DNA of 64,000 nt from Sulfurovum sp. UBA4779 (GCA_002403155.1 DHHF01000001.1:1-64000); one strand, 5' to 3'; shown: positions 18,442 to 29,726, counted from the first letter of the stretch. A program made the numbers and translations. Notes: a model not told the origin generated them from the letters alone.

Positions 18442-19122
18442 ATGAAACAAAAATTAAAAAATAATTCCGGAAAAATTTTTACAGCTGCCCTATCTGTTAT
18501 TGCTCTTTTTGTGGCATATGCTTTATATCATGCGCCCGGCAGCGGCATCGATGAAAAATTTATCTACTTGCTTAAAACATATGGGTATATCATACTGTTT
18601 GTATGGAGCATCCTAGAAGGCGAAGCCGGCCTCATTATGGCAGGGCTTTTATCGCATACGGGAGATATGAATCTCTATCTGGCGATCTTTATTGCAGGGC
18701 TGGGAGGTTTTGCAGGCGATCAGATCTATTTTTATATCGGAAGGTTCAATAAAAAATATGTCCACAGAAACTTTAGAGGGCAAAGAAGAAAATTTGCATT
18801 GGCACATATTTTGTTAAAAAAATACGGATGGCCGATCATTTTTGCCCAAAGATATATGTACGGCATGAGAACTGTGATACCTATTTCTATCGGGCTTACA
18901 CGCTATGATGCCAAAAAGTTTGCTTTTATAAACCTCATAAGTGCATGGTGCTGGGCTGCCATTACCATTGTTCCGGCTTGGTATTTTGGAAAGCAGATAC
19001 TGCAAGTGATTGTTTGGGCAAAAGAGCATTGGTATGTAGCCTTATCGTTTGGGATTATTTTTGGCGGTGCAATATTTTATTATTTTCATCATGCCACAAA
19101 AAAACCAAACAAATCATTTTAG
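18442..19122 (+). CDS. DedA-family inner-membrane protein
   Basis: The protein is 226 residues with hydrophobic segments near 15-35, 45-95, 155-180 and 195-215 and the DedA/SNARE-associated signatures GLGGFAGDQIYFYIGR (near 90) and RYMYGMRTVIPISIG (near 135). DedA proteins are inner-membrane transporters or scramblase-like proteins; some members recycle undecaprenyl phosphate. AGGA lies before the ATG. It stands alone, divergent from the barrel/lipoprotein pair. The substrate of this member cannot be assigned. Confidence 0.88.
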   Translation: MKQKLKNNSGKIFTAALSVIALFVAYALYHAPGSGIDEKFIYLLKTYGYIILFVWSILEGEAGLIMAGLLSHTGDMNLYLAIFIAGLGGFAGDQIYFYIGRFNKKYVHRNFRGQRRKFALAHILLKKYGWPIIFAQRYMYGMRTVIPISIGLTRYDAKKFAFINLISAWCWAAITIVPAWYFGKQILQVIVWAKEHWYVALSFGIIFGGAIFYYFHHATKKPNKSF

Positions 19123-19162
19123 ACAACCCCATCTCATCAAAATAGTGAAATTGTCAATTGTT

Positions 19163-19663
19163 CTACTGTAAGATTTCCAGTTTCTCTATCTTCACTTTTG
19201 CAATACCCGGGCGGACTAGCCCTATTTTTTTTGCGGCTGCAAGCGAAAGGTCAACGATCCTGCCCCTCCCGTATGGCCCCCTGTCGTTAACTCTTACTAT
19301 AACGCTTTTTTTATTTTGAAGCATCGTCACACGCAGCATCGTACCAAAAGGCAACGTGCGATGCGCTGCCGTGTAATGATGAAGGCTGCACACTTCACCG
19401 CTTGCCGTTTTTCGTCCGCTCATGCAGCTGGCATAATAGGAAGCATGTCCGATTTGGGCTTTTGTGTGCCTATCGACACGATAATCTCTTTCATTATATT
19501 CGTCTTGGGAGTTACTTGCGGAGATTTTACCTTGAAAAAGTTTGGGGTGCTGAAGTTTTGAAGATTGGCTGCAACCTATAAAAACAAAGGATAAACAAAG
19601 CAATGCTATAAAATATGTAGCTTTATGTATATTTTTTTCATTTTTCAATTGATCAAAGAACAA
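19163..19663 (-). CDS. rlpA: RlpA-like septal ring lipoprotein (double-psi beta-barrel)
   Basis: The protein is about 166 residues: a lipoprotein signal ending FVFIGC, then a C-terminal double-psi beta-barrel (GHASYYASCMSGRKTASGE to VDLSLAAAKKIGL). Known RlpA proteins are lytic transglycosylases or septal-ring factors acting on denuded glycan. An ATG at 19693 has no ribosome site. An in-frame TTG at 19663 follows AGGAGG by 6 nt and gives a compact signal peptide, so TTG is preferred. No SPOR domain follows, so the protein is shorter than enteric RlpA. It is transcribed alone. Confidence 0.85.
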   Translation of the reverse strand: MFFDQLKNEKNIHKATYFIALLCLSFVFIGCSQSSKLQHPKLFQGKISASNSQDEYNERDYRVDRHTKAQIGHASYYASCMSGRKTASGEVCSLHHYTAAHRTLPFGTMLRVTMLQNKKSVIVRVNDRGPYGRGRIVDLSLAAAKKIGLVRPGIAKVKIEKLEILQ

Positions 19664-19827
19664 CCGCAACCTCCTGTTATTATTTTTTAGCATGGATACA
19701 AATTTTTTTGCTTATCTATGATCCTTCATTCTAAAAAAACTAAACTATCTTAATTGTAGTGTACTGATATTCTATCAAAAAATATAATAAAAATATGGGA
19801 TTTTAGGAGAAAAAAGCTCTAATGAAG

Positions 19828-19904
19828 TGGTAGCAAGAGGGGAACTCGAATCCCCGACCTCCGGCTTATGAGACCAGCGCTCTAACCAGCTGAGCTACCT
19901 TGCC
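19828..19904 (-). tRNA. tRNA-Met (anticodon CAT), CCA encoded
   Basis: The 77-nt gene folds as a full cloverleaf: acceptor GGCAAGG paired with TCTTGCT (G-U at both ends), D-arm GCTC/GAGC, anticodon loop CTCATAA giving CAT, T-arm GGGGA-TTCGAGT-TCCCC, discriminator A and encoded CCA. The first pair is a G-U wobble rather than the mismatch typical of initiators, so elongator Met is favoured; a lysidine-modified tRNA-Ile2 cannot be excluded. Confidence 0.92.
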
Positions 19905-19989
19905 ACTAATGAAGAGCCGAAATTTTACCAAAACTGCCCTTCAATGTCAATAGTTTTTTATATAAATTAAAATATAATTTTTTTTGATA

Positions 19990-20022
19990 AAAATACTTTA
20001 GCCATATACACTAAAGTATTTT
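19990..20022. promoter_or_regulatory. Perfect 12-9-12 inverted repeat, candidate groESL operator
   Basis: AAAATACTTTAG and its exact complement CTAAAGTATTTT are separated by 9 nt and end 20 nt upstream of the groES -35 box. The arm-9-arm geometry is that of CIRCE, but the sequence is not the CIRCE consensus and not an HspR HAIR box. A terminator role is unlikely because no plus-strand gene lies upstream. Confidence 0.55.
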
Positions 20023-20042
20023 AAACAATTTTAAAAAAGGTG

Positions 20043-20071
20043 TTGACATTTTGTTTAAAAATCATTAGAAT
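20043..20071 (+). promoter_or_regulatory. Sigma-70-type promoter of groES-groEL
   Basis: TTGACA (20043-20048), a 17-nt spacer and TAGAAT (20066-20071) give a near-consensus housekeeping promoter. The start site would be near 20078, leaving about 28 nt to the groES ATG. This suggests heat-shock control by a repressor rather than a sigma-32 factor. Confidence 0.8.
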
Positions 20072-20105
20072 ACATTTCATAAAAAATACCATAAAGGAGA
20101 TACTT

Positions 20106-20372
20106 ATGAACTTTACGCCATTAGGTAAACGTGTTCTGATCAAAAGAGAAGAGGAACAAAAAACAACAGCATCGGGTATCATTCTCCCAGACAACGCAAA
20201 AGAGAAACCTTTACAGGGAACAGTCGTTGCGGTGGCAACTAAAGCAGCCAAAAAAGGCATCAAAGAAGGCGACAAAGTCATTTTTGGAAAATACAAAGGT
20301 ACTGAAATCAATGTAGACGGCGAAGAGCTATTGATTTTGGAAAGTGACGATATTTTGGGAATTTTAAATTAA
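20106..20372 (+). CDS. groES: Co-chaperonin GroES
   Basis: This 88-residue Cpn10 caps the GroEL cage as a heptamer. It begins [17 protein letters not shown] and has the mobile loop [15 protein letters not shown] near 20-38. Start 20106 follows AAAGGAG; upstream in-frame codons overlap the promoter and can be ruled out. It is followed after 34 nt by groEL. Confidence 0.98.
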   Translation: MNFTPLGKRVLIKREEEQKTTASGIILPDNAKEKPLQGTVVAVATKAAKKGIKEGDKVIFGKYKGTEINVDGEELLILESDDILGILN

Positions 20373-20397
20373 TCATATACTATATAAGAGCAAATAA

Positions 20398-22035
<1,638 letters not shown>

Positions 22036-22037
22036 TT

Positions 22038-22072
22038 TTTATCTCCGCAAGTATGATGCTTGCGGAGATAAA
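22038..22072 (+). terminator. groESL terminator hairpin
   Basis: A perfect 14-bp stem (TTTATCTCCGCAAG-type arm with loop tatgatg) begins just after the groEL stop. The U-tract is short (TTTATA). Confidence 0.7.
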
Positions 22073-22079
22073 TTTATAC

Positions 22080-22104
22080 AAAATTGCATACACATTGCAA
22101 TTTT
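22080..22104. terminator. Second hairpin between convergent groEL and xseA
   Basis: AAAATTGCA and TGCAATTTT form a 9-bp stem around TACACAT; the T-run is inside the stem. It probably ends xseA transcription from the other side. The core resembles the hairpin of the junction repeats but has no pyrimidine tract. Confidence 0.5.
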
Positions 22105-22117
22105 ATGGCTGTAAAGC

Positions 22118-23380
22118 CTAGTCGCAGTACCTCTTCTTGCTGAGGCAAACAGCTTCAATTTTGACTTTCGCATCTTCTACATTAAAGTGTTGATCTATTT
22201 GAAGATTTTCAAGCTCGATCACTTTTCCATCGACAGAAATCTGTACCCAGCCTTTTTTGCACTCATGTGCAGGGTTTTTTATCTCCAGCTGCTGTTTAAG
22301 GTTAAGGCAGTACTGTTCTTTTTGCTTCAAAATAAAATAGAGATGCTGCATCAAGTTTTTTTGAATTTCAGGCAGCATATCCTCAAAGCGTTCTACCTTA
22401 TATAACATCGCTCTATAAAATTCTTTTTCAAGCCGCTTAAAATTATTATAATAATCCCCTAAATATCGTGAAGGCGAACTTCTCAAAAACATTTCTTCAA
22501 GATGTTTAAGTGTATGTTTTTTTTGTTCCAACTTTTGCACAAGAAGCTGTTTATAGCGCTGAATATACTCATCAAGCATAAAAAGTACCTCTTTTGCGTC
22601 CGGCAGTATCATTTCAATGGCTGCACTTGGAGTAGGCGCACGCAAATCAGCCACAAAATCACTGATCATCACATCCACTTCATGGCCTACAGCACTGACT
22701 ACGGGTGTTTTCATCCCATAAATCGTATCAGCTACTTTTTCATCATTAAAGCACCAAAGATCTTCCGTGCTTCCTCCTCCTCTTCCAAGGATAACCACAT
22801 CGACATTCAAAGTATCGGCGTATTTTAAAGCCTTTACTATCCGTCCGGGCGCCGATTCTCCTTGCACCAGCGTATCTACGACTGTTACCTCAACAAGCGC
22901 CCAGCGTTTTTCTATGATTTTTAGCATATCATAGAGTGCCGCACTCTCTTTAGCAGTCACCAATGCAAGTTTGCGAATATGTTTTGGTATCAGTTTTTTA
23001 CGAAGAGGATCGAAGTATCCTTTGGCCCGGAGTTTTTCTTTAAGCTGTTCATAGGCTAAAGCTAACGCTCCTTGGCCGTAAGGCTCTATATGCACTGCAT
23101 AAAATTGATACTCTCCCCTTGGAGTATAAACACTCACCGAGCCTTCCACTACAATATGCATTCCGTTTTCGATGCGAAATTTAAGTTTGTTTGCATTTGA
23201 TTTAAAAATGACACATTTGATAGCGCTCTCTTTGTCTTTGATAGAAAAATACACATGGCCTGACGTATGATAGGTTACAGAAGCCACCTCTCCTTCTACA
23301 AGGATATGCATAAAGGTGGCTTCTAGCAAAGATTTGATTTTGGTATTGAGAGAGGTTACGCTCATCAACAAAGAGGACAT
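22118..23380 (-). CDS. xseA: Exodeoxyribonuclease VII large subunit XseA
   Basis: This 420-residue subunit of the ATP-independent single-strand exonuclease has the N-terminal OB-fold (about 10-105, HILVEGEVASVTYHTSGHVYFS), the catalytic region with ILGRGGGSTEDLWCFNDE near 200 and AVGHEVDVMISDFVADLRAPTPSAA near 235, and a C-terminal coiled coil. The start is at 23380 after an AGGGGG site; a second ATG lies 15 nt on. The small subunit gene xseB is not adjacent. It starts 11 nt after ubiE and ends convergent with groEL. Confidence 0.95.
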   Translation of the reverse strand: MSSLLMSVTSLNTKIKSLLEATFMHILVEGEVASVTYHTSGHVYFSIKDKESAIKCVIFKSNANKLKFRIENGMHIVVEGSVSVYTPRGEYQFYAVHIEPYGQGALALAYEQLKEKLRAKGYFDPLRKKLIPKHIRKLALVTAKESAALYDMLKIIEKRWALVEVTVVDTLVQGESAPGRIVKALKYADTLNVDVVILGRGGGSTEDLWCFNDEKVADTIYGMKTPVVSAVGHEVDVMISDFVADLRAPTPSAAIEMILPDAKEVLFMLDEYIQRYKQLLVQKLEQKKHTLKHLEEMFLRSSPSRYLGDYYNNFKRLEKEFYRAMLYKVERFEDMLPEIQKNLMQHLYFILKQKEQYCLNLKQQLEIKNPAHECKKGWVQISVDGKVIELENLQIDQHFNVEDAKVKIEAVCLSKKRYCD

Positions 23381-23391
23381 TGGTTTGCCCC

Positions 23392-24114
23392 CTATTGTTT
23401 TTGTGCAACCAGCAGCGTTGAGATCCCCATGGAGAAAGATTTCGTATACTTCATCTCAAATCCTGCCTCCCTAAGCTCATCTTCCAGCATTTTTGTTGTC
23501 AAAAATCCTTCGATGGAGTTGGGCAGATAGCGGTATGCATCATAATTTTTAGAAACAAATCCGCCTATCGCAGGAAGAATTTTTTTCATATAAAAATCTA
23601 CAATCTTTGAAAGATATCCGTTTTTTTCCTGTTTGGTAAACTCCAAAATTACCACCATGCCGCCGGGCTTAAGTACTCGATTAAACTCCTCAAGCGCTTC
23701 TACCCTATCTACCACATTTCGAATGCCATAAGAGATAGAGATAATATCTGTGCTTTCGTTTTCTAGAGGAAGTGCCTGTGCCTTTCCTTCAAGGAAACCG
23801 GCAAAATCCACTTTTTCTTTGGCTACTTCAAGCATCCCTACCGAAGGGTCTACTCCGATATATTGATTCACCTTTATCCCATGTTTTAATGCCCGCTCAC
23901 GCCAGTAAAGCAACAAATCACCTGTTCCGGTAGCTACATCCGTTATCTGCGTTAACTCTTTTTTCCCCAATAGTTCATATGCTTTGTCGCATCCTTTTTT
24001 GCGCCATTGCTTATCAATGCCGAAACTCAATACTCTGTTGGCCAGATCATACGTTGATGCAATATCATTGAACATATGTACTATATTTTGTTGTTTTTGC
24101 TGCTTTTCAGTCAA
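23392..24114 (-). CDS. ubiE: Demethylmenaquinone/ubiquinone C-methyltransferase UbiE/MenG
   Basis: This 240-residue SAM-dependent methyltransferase performs a ring C-methylation in menaquinone synthesis. It shows the family signatures ANRVLSFGIDKQWRKK near 25-40, motif I TDVATGTGDLL near 58 and NVVDRVEALEEFNRVLKPGG near 135. In this phylum the quinone is menaquinone, so MenG is the functional reading. It overlaps the end of ribD by 8 nt and precedes xseA by 11 nt. Confidence 0.95.
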   Translation of the reverse strand: MTEKQQKQQNIVHMFNDIASTYDLANRVLSFGIDKQWRKKGCDKAYELLGKKELTQITDVATGTGDLLLYWRERALKHGIKVNQYIGVDPSVGMLEVAKEKVDFAGFLEGKAQALPLENESTDIISISYGIRNVVDRVEALEEFNRVLKPGGMVVILEFTKQEKNGYLSKIVDFYMKKILPAIGGFVSKNYDAYRYLPNSIEGFLTTKMLEDELREAGFEMKYTKSFSMGISTLLVAQKQ

Positions 24115-25099
24115 TTTTTTTACTCCATATCATAAGATCCACATCTTTTTTGGTTTGATGCAAAAAACTTAAATTCATATCAGTATTATAGGTTAAATTA
24201 TTGGCAGAAAGCTTAGGCGTTTGATAGATTAACAACCAATCGATCTTTTCTTTTAACGCCAAAAGCATCCCCTCTCCTCCTTCTACAAGTACCAAAGAAG
24301 GCCGCTTTAGAAAATGCAAATCGCTCCTGATCTCCACTTTTCTATGCTCAACGCCAAATAAAGGGATAGAGATGTCAAAAGATTTCTCTTTTGAGTAGAT
24401 AATGACATCCGGTGCCTTTTCTTTGATAAACCGGCAATCCAATGTCGGCCTGTCTGTACGTACCGTATTGCCTCCGATCAGCAGTTTTGAGCATATGCTT
24501 CTAAGCCGGTGCACATGTTTTAACGATGTATCGCAACTGAGATATCCCCCGCCGATCTTTGCATTGCTTGTTTGCGCAATCTTAAACAGCACAAAAGCTC
24601 TTTTTTGCCATATCACAAAAGGTTCAAGCAAAGCTTCGGCCTCTTTTTGAAGTACTCCATAACATACATTTTTAAGCCGTTCTATCCCGCCGCTATGCTC
24701 TTGTATAGGATCACGGGTTGCGACAACAACACGATAAAGATCCAATGAGCGGAGCAAATTTGCACATGAGGGCGTTTTGCCTTCATGGGAACATGGCTCC
24801 AATGTAACATATATCGTACACTCGCTAAAAAAACCGGGAGGAAGGCTCAAAAGAAAATCATGCGCCCTGTGCGCATCAAAAGGATCAAATCCGATCGGTC
24901 TTTGGCTTATATTTTCATAGGCATATAAAAGTGCCAATACTTCAGCATGAGATGTCCCCGCTTTTTGGTGGGCGGCCACGGCAATCATCTCTTTACCTGC
25001 TGTTATCACAGCACCTACGGGCGGATTGGGGTAGGTTAATCCTTGATATTCCCAAGCTTCATTAAGCGCAAGCTGCATATACAATGCATCCAAATCCAT
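24107..25099 (-). CDS. ribD: Bifunctional riboflavin biosynthesis deaminase/reductase RibD
   Basis: The protein is about 330 residues. The N-terminal deaminase domain has the zinc motifs HAEVLAL and PCSHEGKTPSC; the C-terminal reductase domain has IGGNTVRTDRPTLDCR and VEGGEGML. It converts the GTP-cyclohydrolase II product in two steps towards riboflavin. The ATG at 25099 with AAGGAG upstream is chosen; a start at 25150 would run into rimP and has no site. The reductase half is less conserved than the deaminase half. It lies between rimP and ubiE. Confidence 0.93.
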   Translation of the reverse strand: MDLDALYMQLALNEAWEYQGLTYPNPPVGAVITAGKEMIAVAAHQKAGTSHAEVLALLYAYENISQRPIGFDPFDAHRAHDFLLSLPPGFFSECTIYVTLEPCSHEGKTPSCANLLRSLDLYRVVVATRDPIQEHSGGIERLKNVCYGVLQKEAEALLEPFVIWQKRAFVLFKIAQTSNAKIGGGYLSCDTSLKHVHRLRSICSKLLIGGNTVRTDRPTLDCRFIKEKAPDVIIYSKEKSFDISIPLFGVEHRKVEIRSDLHFLKRPSLVLVEGGEGMLLALKEKIDWLLIYQTPKLSANNLTYNTDMNLSFLHQTKKDVDLMIWSKKID

Positions 25100-25127
25100 C
25101 GATATGCTCTCCTTGCCGCCATGTGAT

Positions 25128-25568
25128 TTAATGTTGGCTGTTCCACTCAAAATAGGTTCTGACGCTTCCTAGCTGTTCATAACCAAGAGAAACTTCGCCT
25201 TCTTTTGTTTCCACTACAATGCCGTGATCGTCAGCAGATTTCAGTATGCCTTTAAAACGCTCTTTGCCCGGTATTTTTACCTTTACGTTTTCGCCTACTG
25301 CGTGTTTAAAATGGATGGGCTTGGCCAATTTTCTTTCAATCCCCGGCGAACTAACCTCTAAACGATATTGTCCGCTTACAGGAGGATGCACATCAAAAAA
25401 AGGAGAAAGCTGGTTCGAGATAGCAGCGCACAGATCAAGATCCACGCCTCCTGCTTTTGTTATATAAATGCGAAAAACAGTCTCATCAAACTCTTTTACC
25501 GTTTCTATATCATACAAAGCAGCCCCGTTAGCTTCTATGATTTTTGCTATTTGGGCCTCAAGATTCAT
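25128..25568 (-). CDS. rimP: Ribosome maturation factor RimP
   Basis: This protein of about 146 residues is needed for 30S subunit assembly. It has the N-terminal alpha/beta domain (LEAQIAKIIEANGAALYDIE, then DLCAAISNQLSP) and the signature VSSPGIERKLAKPIHF near 80, followed by the SH3-like C-terminal domain. The ATG at 25568 has AAGGAAG and overlaps the rbfA 3' end by 11 nt. It belongs to the translation group ylxR-infB-rbfA-rimP. Confidence 0.95.
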   Translation of the reverse strand: MNLEAQIAKIIEANGAALYDIETVKEFDETVFRIYITKAGGVDLDLCAAISNQLSPFFDVHPPVSGQYRLEVSSPGIERKLAKPIHFKHAVGENVKVKIPGKERFKGILKSADDHGIVVETKEGEVSLGYEQLGSVRTYFEWNSQH

Positions 25569-25944
25569 CGTGTTCTTCCTTTTTTTCTTTGTTTTTTGAG
25601 CTTGCAATCTGCTCAAAAAGTTTTTCGATGCGCATTGCTTTTTCCAACTGATCATCAAACTCAAAAGTTAAGCGCGGGGCCTTAAACCACCCTTCGCTCT
25701 GTTTGCAGTGATTTTGAATATAACCCGCTACTGTCCGCAACTGCTTGAGTGCCTCGTTTTGCTCTTTTTCGTTTAAAAATGAAGGATCAAGATAAACTTT
25801 TGCATCGCTTCTGCCTTTCGAACATACCACATCCGTTACCAACAACGAATTGATACGCTCATCATCCAGCGTAGCAAGCGCTTCCGGAATAATCTCTTTG
25901 AGTATCGATTCTACGCGATGTCGCTTGATCTCTTCATGCGTCAT
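25558..25944 (-). CDS. rbfA: 30S ribosome-binding factor RbfA
   Basis: This 128-residue single KH-like domain protein assists 16S rRNA 5'-end maturation and cold adaptation. It has the RVESILKEIIPEALATL N-terminus, a DVVCSKGRSDAKVYL strand near 40 and the PRLTFEFDDQLEKAMRIEKL signature near 90. The start overlaps the infB stop as ATGA. The C-terminus is Lys/Glu-rich. Confidence 0.95.
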   Translation of the reverse strand: MTHEEIKRHRVESILKEIIPEALATLDDERINSLLVTDVVCSKGRSDAKVYLDPSFLNEKEQNEALKQLRTVAGYIQNHCKQSEGWFKAPRLTFEFDDQLEKAMRIEKLFEQIASSKNKEKKEEHDES

Positions 25945-28574
25945 AGGGTCACTTGCTCCTCAACATTTTTAAAAGTCTCGATCACATCACCCTCTTTGAT
26001 ATCATTATAGTTTGCAAGCATGATGCCGCACTCATATCCGCTTTTTACCTCTTTTGCATCTTCTGTAAACCGTTTCAATGAAGCAATAGTGCCCTCATGT
26101 ATCACAACACCGTTTCGAATCAGTCTTGCTTTGCTTCCTCTTGTTATGACACCTTCGGAAACTTTACAGCCTGCGATTGTACCCACTTTTGCAACGACAA
26201 ACGTTTCGCGCACATCCGCCTGCCCTGTTACCTCTTCTTTAATGACAGGGCTCATCATACCGCCAAGCAGTGCTCTGACATCATCAATCAAATCATAAAT
26301 AATAGAATAAGATTTGATCTCCACGCCAAGCTCTTTGGCTTTTTTCTTTACTGCTCCGGTCGGACGTACGTTGAAACCTAACACGACGGCATGCTCGCTG
26401 GCTGATGCAAGTGAGATATCGCTTTCTGTCACACCCCCTACGCCTTCATGAATAATATTGACTTTCACTTCTTCATTTCTTAATCTCTCCAAGCTGCCCT
26501 TAATGGCTTCAAGAGAACCTTGCACATCTGCTTTAATGATCACAGGCAATGCTTTAAGCTGTCCTTCTGCAATCAAAGAAGAAAGATCATCCAATGAAGC
26601 TTTGGTACTCTTAGAAAGCATTTTTGCTCTATCATACTCTGCTCGCTTTTCGGCAAGTTCTCGTACTTCTTTATCTGTTTTCATCGCAACAAGTGTATCT
26701 CCGGCATCCGGAACATCATTAAGCCCTACGATGGCTGCGGGTGTACTTGGCCCGATTTCTTTTGCATTGGAACCGTCATCCAGTCTGATCGCTTTGATGC
26801 GCCCATATGTTTTGCCGACAATCACGTTGTCGCCTACCTTCAAAGTACCGTTTTTGATAATGACGTTAGCAACCGGCCCGAATCCTTTTTCCACTGAACT
26901 TTCGACTACGACCGCTTTTGCATCTCTCGTCGGGTCGGCTTTGAGTTCCATAATTTCTGCTTGGAGCAAAATAGTCTCCAGCAATTCATCTATCCCCATG
27001 CCTGTATGGGCAGACACAGGAACAAACTCATATTCCCCGCCCCACTCTGCAGGCATAATTCCCAATTCTGAAAGTTGAGATTTGACATTATCCGGGTTTG
27101 CATTTTCTTTGTCCATTTTATTGATTGCAACAATGATCGGCACCTCTGCGGCTTTTGCATGCGCGATAGCCTCTTTTGTCTGCGGCATCACCCCGTCGTC
27201 CGCTGCAACAACGATAATAACGATATCTGTTGCTTGTGCTCCGCGAGAACGCATCTGGGTAAAAGCTTCGTGGCCCGGAGTATCGACAAAAGTAATTTTT
27301 TTGCCGTTTTTTTCAACCTGATATGCACCTACATGCTGCGTAATCCCGCCTGCCTCTTTGGCTGCAACCTTTGATGAGCGTATTTTGTCTAAGAGAGATG
27401 TTTTCCCATGGTCAACATGACCCATAATCGTAATAACAGGGGGCCTTTCTTTAAGATACATATCTTTGATCGCATCATAGGCTCCTACATAATCCAATTC
27501 ATCAAGAGGATTGACGGTTGTAACCTCTACACCAAACTCTTCAGATAGAATCTCAATTTCATCTTTTCCCAAAAAGTCATTTTTGGTTACCATCATGCCA
27601 AGCGCAAAGAGCACTTTCACGACTTCGCCAACACTTTTATTGATCTTTTCGGCAAACTCGTACACCCTTACGTTTTCAGGAACTTCGATAGACGTGACTG
27701 CCTCTTTGCTTTCTTCTTTTACATATTTTTTGCGTTTTCCGCCCCGTCTGATAGAACGGCTCTGTTGTGCCTGCGGCAAGTGCTTGTTTGCTCCGCCTTG
27801 CATTATTTCTCTTTTTTTCGCCTCTTCTTTGCGTTTTTGCTCTTGACGCATCATCTCTTCATAAATATTTTTATCAGAGAAATCTAACAACACAACTTCA
27901 TCTTCATCAAAAACACTGCTGATTTCTCCATCCAGGCTTACATGGCTGAGAATATCAAGTTTTTCTCCGGACTTTCTTGCTTCGGCTATTTTTTTAGGCT
28001 TCTTTTTTGAAACATAAGATGTCTGCTCTTCTAAAGAAATTTTTGCAGGAGTTTTTACCGGTGCCGGTTTTGCTTTTTTGACAATTTTAATTCCGGCACG
28101 AGAAAGTGATCTTCTCTCCGGCTGCGTTTGCAGTTTCTTTTCAAATCCTTCGGCTTCTGCCTCTTCTTTTTTGCTTACAACCGAAATACCTTTGCGTTTT
28201 TTAGGCATCTCGGATACTGATGTTGATTTTTTTTCTGCAACAGCCTCTACGCTTTTTTTCTCTGCTTCCGGTTCGCGCGGTACTGCTTCTTCAACCAAAA
28301 TGTCCTCTGAGACTTTTTCTTCTGTTTTTTTCTCTTTCTCTGCTTTGGAAACTGCTTTTTTTGCATCGGAAGTTTTTGCTTTTGGTTTTGGCTTTGCAAA
28401 TCCTTTCGGAAGCATTCCGCTGATTGCATAATCTACTAAAATACCGGCATCTTCCATACTGATAGTACTATTTGCAGCTTTCACATCAAAGCCAAGCTCT
28501 TTGGCTTTTGCCAATAATTCCGCATTTGACAATCCTGCTTCTGCTGCTATTTCTTGGATTTTTACTTTATCCAT
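25941..28574 (-). CDS. infB: Translation initiation factor IF-2
   Basis: IF-2 is the GTPase that places fMet-tRNA on the 30S subunit. The protein of about 877 residues has the IF2_N helix bundle (1-50), a long Lys/Glu/Ala-rich low-complexity linker to about residue 300, a second IF2_N-like segment, and the G domain from about 380 with [23 protein letters not shown] and NKMD, followed by the C-terminal domains. ATG 28574 is preferred over an in-frame TTG 6 nt upstream. It overlaps ylxR by 8 nt and rbfA by 4 nt. Confidence 0.97.
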   Translation of the reverse strand: MDKVKIQEIAAEAGLSNAELLAKAKELGFDVKAANSTISMEDAGILVDYAISGMLPKGFAKPKPKAKTSDAKKAVSKAEKEKKTEEKVSEDILVEEAVPREPEAEKKSVEAVAEKKSTSVSEMPKKRKGISVVSKKEEAEAEGFEKKLQTQPERRSLSRAGIKIVKKAKPAPVKTPAKISLEEQTSYVSKKKPKKIAEARKSGEKLDILSHVSLDGEISSVFDEDEVVLLDFSDKNIYEEMMRQEQKRKEEAKKREIMQGGANKHLPQAQQSRSIRRGGKRKKYVKEESKEAVTSIEVPENVRVYEFAEKINKSVGEVVKVLFALGMMVTKNDFLGKDEIEILSEEFGVEVTTVNPLDELDYVGAYDAIKDMYLKERPPVITIMGHVDHGKTSLLDKIRSSKVAAKEAGGITQHVGAYQVEKNGKKITFVDTPGHEAFTQMRSRGAQATDIVIIVVAADDGVMPQTKEAIAHAKAAEVPIIVAINKMDKENANPDNVKSQLSELGIMPAEWGGEYEFVPVSAHTGMGIDELLETILLQAEIMELKADPTRDAKAVVVESSVEKGFGPVANVIIKNGTLKVGDNVIVGKTYGRIKAIRLDDGSNAKEIGPSTPAAIVGLNDVPDAGDTLVAMKTDKEVRELAEKRAEYDRAKMLSKSTKASLDDLSSLIAEGQLKALPVIIKADVQGSLEAIKGSLERLRNEEVKVNIIHEGVGGVTESDISLASASEHAVVLGFNVRPTGAVKKKAKELGVEIKSYSIIYDLIDDVRALLGGMMSPVIKEEVTGQADVRETFVVAKVGTIAGCKVSEGVITRGSKARLIRNGVVIHEGTIASLKRFTEDAKEVKSGYECGIMLANYNDIKEGDVIETFKNVEEQVTL

Positions 28575-28809
28575 TCTCAATTAACTCCTTTAAAAGCTTA
28601 ATAAACCGTTCTTCTTCTTGCCTAAAACGTTTAATTAAACCTTTTATTTTTTTGTCGTTTGTACAGCATTCTCTGCACAGATAGAAACTTCTTCCCATGT
28701 TGTCATATAAAACAATATTTTCACCTTTTTGTTTGAGCCTGATCAAATCTTTTTGAGGGAACCTGCTGCGGCAAGCAATACACATTCGTATAGGTTGTGA
28801 TTTTTTCAT
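28567..28809 (-). CDS. YlxR/RnpM-family RNA-binding protein (DUF448)
   Basis: The protein is about 80 residues with the signature RMCIACRSRFPQKDLIRL near the N-terminus and GRSFYLCRECC; the two CxxC pairs could bind a metal. It lies in the usual place directly before infB, overlapping its start by 8 nt. In Firmicutes the homologue RnpM modulates RNase P; the role here is unproven. The start is ATG 28809; an in-frame TTG at 28824 is less likely. The ribosome site is weak. Confidence 0.9.
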   Translation of the reverse strand: MKKSQPIRMCIACRSRFPQKDLIRLKQKGENIVLYDNMGRSFYLCRECCTNDKKIKGLIKRFRQEEERFIKLLKELIENG

Positions 28810-28844
28810 AGGAATTATACCCAAAAAGAGATTAAGAGCACTTC

Positions 28845-29726
28845 TTAATGCCTGACCGTAACGCCATGATTGTCCAACGCAAGAGCCAAAACCCTGAATT
28901 GCGGAAAACGCGCCTGCAGAGCCTGTACCATTTTATCTGCATCTTTATCATAGCATAAATTAAAAAATGTAGAACCGGACCCTGAGAGCGTACTCATCAA
29001 TGCCCCGTACTTAAGTGCAACTTTTTGCACATCAAAAAGTTCGGGCATCATTTTCATACGCCTGGATTGATGCAATTTGTCTTTGGAAGCTATACGCAGT
29101 AAATCCCATGATTCGCTCATAAAAAGAGCCGTCATATAGGCTGCTCTTGAAAGCGAATAAACTGTTTCTTCTTTTTTATACATTTTTGGCAGAATTGTGC
29201 GTGACTGTGCTGTAGAAATCGTGCGGTTTGGAATTACCACAACAGCTCTTAGATAATCAGGCATGCGACGTTTTTTGCTATAAACACGATCCCCTTCAAC
29301 GCAAGCAACGTTAAAGCCTCCCATCACTGCCGGAGTAATATTGTCCGGATGCTGTTCATAGCGCAATGCGTGATTAAGTATCTCTCTTTTGTTTGATTTG
29401 ACACCGGCTGCTGTGTATGCGGCAGTCAACGAAGCAACAATGACCGCCGAAGAACTTCCCAATCCCCTGGAAATGGGTATATTGTTATAAAATTCAAATC
29501 TAAAATTATCTTCTTTCCCGGTCAATCTTTTATAATTTTCATTAAAAATATTTAAAAAAAGGGTGTTTTTTTTTATTTTCGGATTATCTGCTCCTTCGCC
29601 ATGGGTAGAGATGCTTAAAAACTTTGAAGGCTTGATAATAATTTCATTTTTTAAATCCACAGCCAATCCCAGCGTATCAAAACCTGGTCCTAAATTTGCA
29701 CTGGTGGCGGGTACACTTATAAGCAT
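28845..29726 (-). CDS. thrB: Homoserine kinase ThrB
   Basis: This 293-residue GHMP kinase phosphorylates homoserine on the way to threonine. It begins [20 protein letters not shown] (motif 1), has the ATP loop [12 protein letters not shown] near 88-100 and the motif-3 [11 protein letters not shown] near 253. AAGGAAGAG precedes the ATG. It is 35 nt upstream of ylxR in the same direction, an arrangement also known in Helicobacter and Campylobacter. Confidence 0.96.
   Translation of the reverse strand: MLISVPATSANLGPGFDTLGLAVDLKNEIIIKPSKFLSISTHGEGADNPKIKKNTLFLNIFNENYKRLTGKEDNFRFEFYNNIPISRGLGSSSAVIVASLTAAYTAAGVKSNKREILNHALRYEQHPDNITPAVMGGFNVACVEGDRVYSKKRRMPDYLRAVVVIPNRTISTAQSRTILPKMYKKEETVYSLSRAAYMTALFMSESWDLLRIASKDKLHQSRRMKMMPELFDVQKVALKYGALMSTLSGSGSTFFNLCYDKDADKMVQALQARFPQFRVLALALDNHGVTVRH

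Noticed and set aside
19990..20022. Canonical CIRCE element or HspR HAIR box before groES
   Set aside because: Spacer length fits CIRCE but the arm sequence does not match TTAGCACTC, and no CTTGAGT-type box is present.
26458..27078. 206-codon plus-strand ORF inside infB
   Set aside because: Antisense shadow of a conserved gene; Ser/Thr-rich composition typical of reverse-frame reading.
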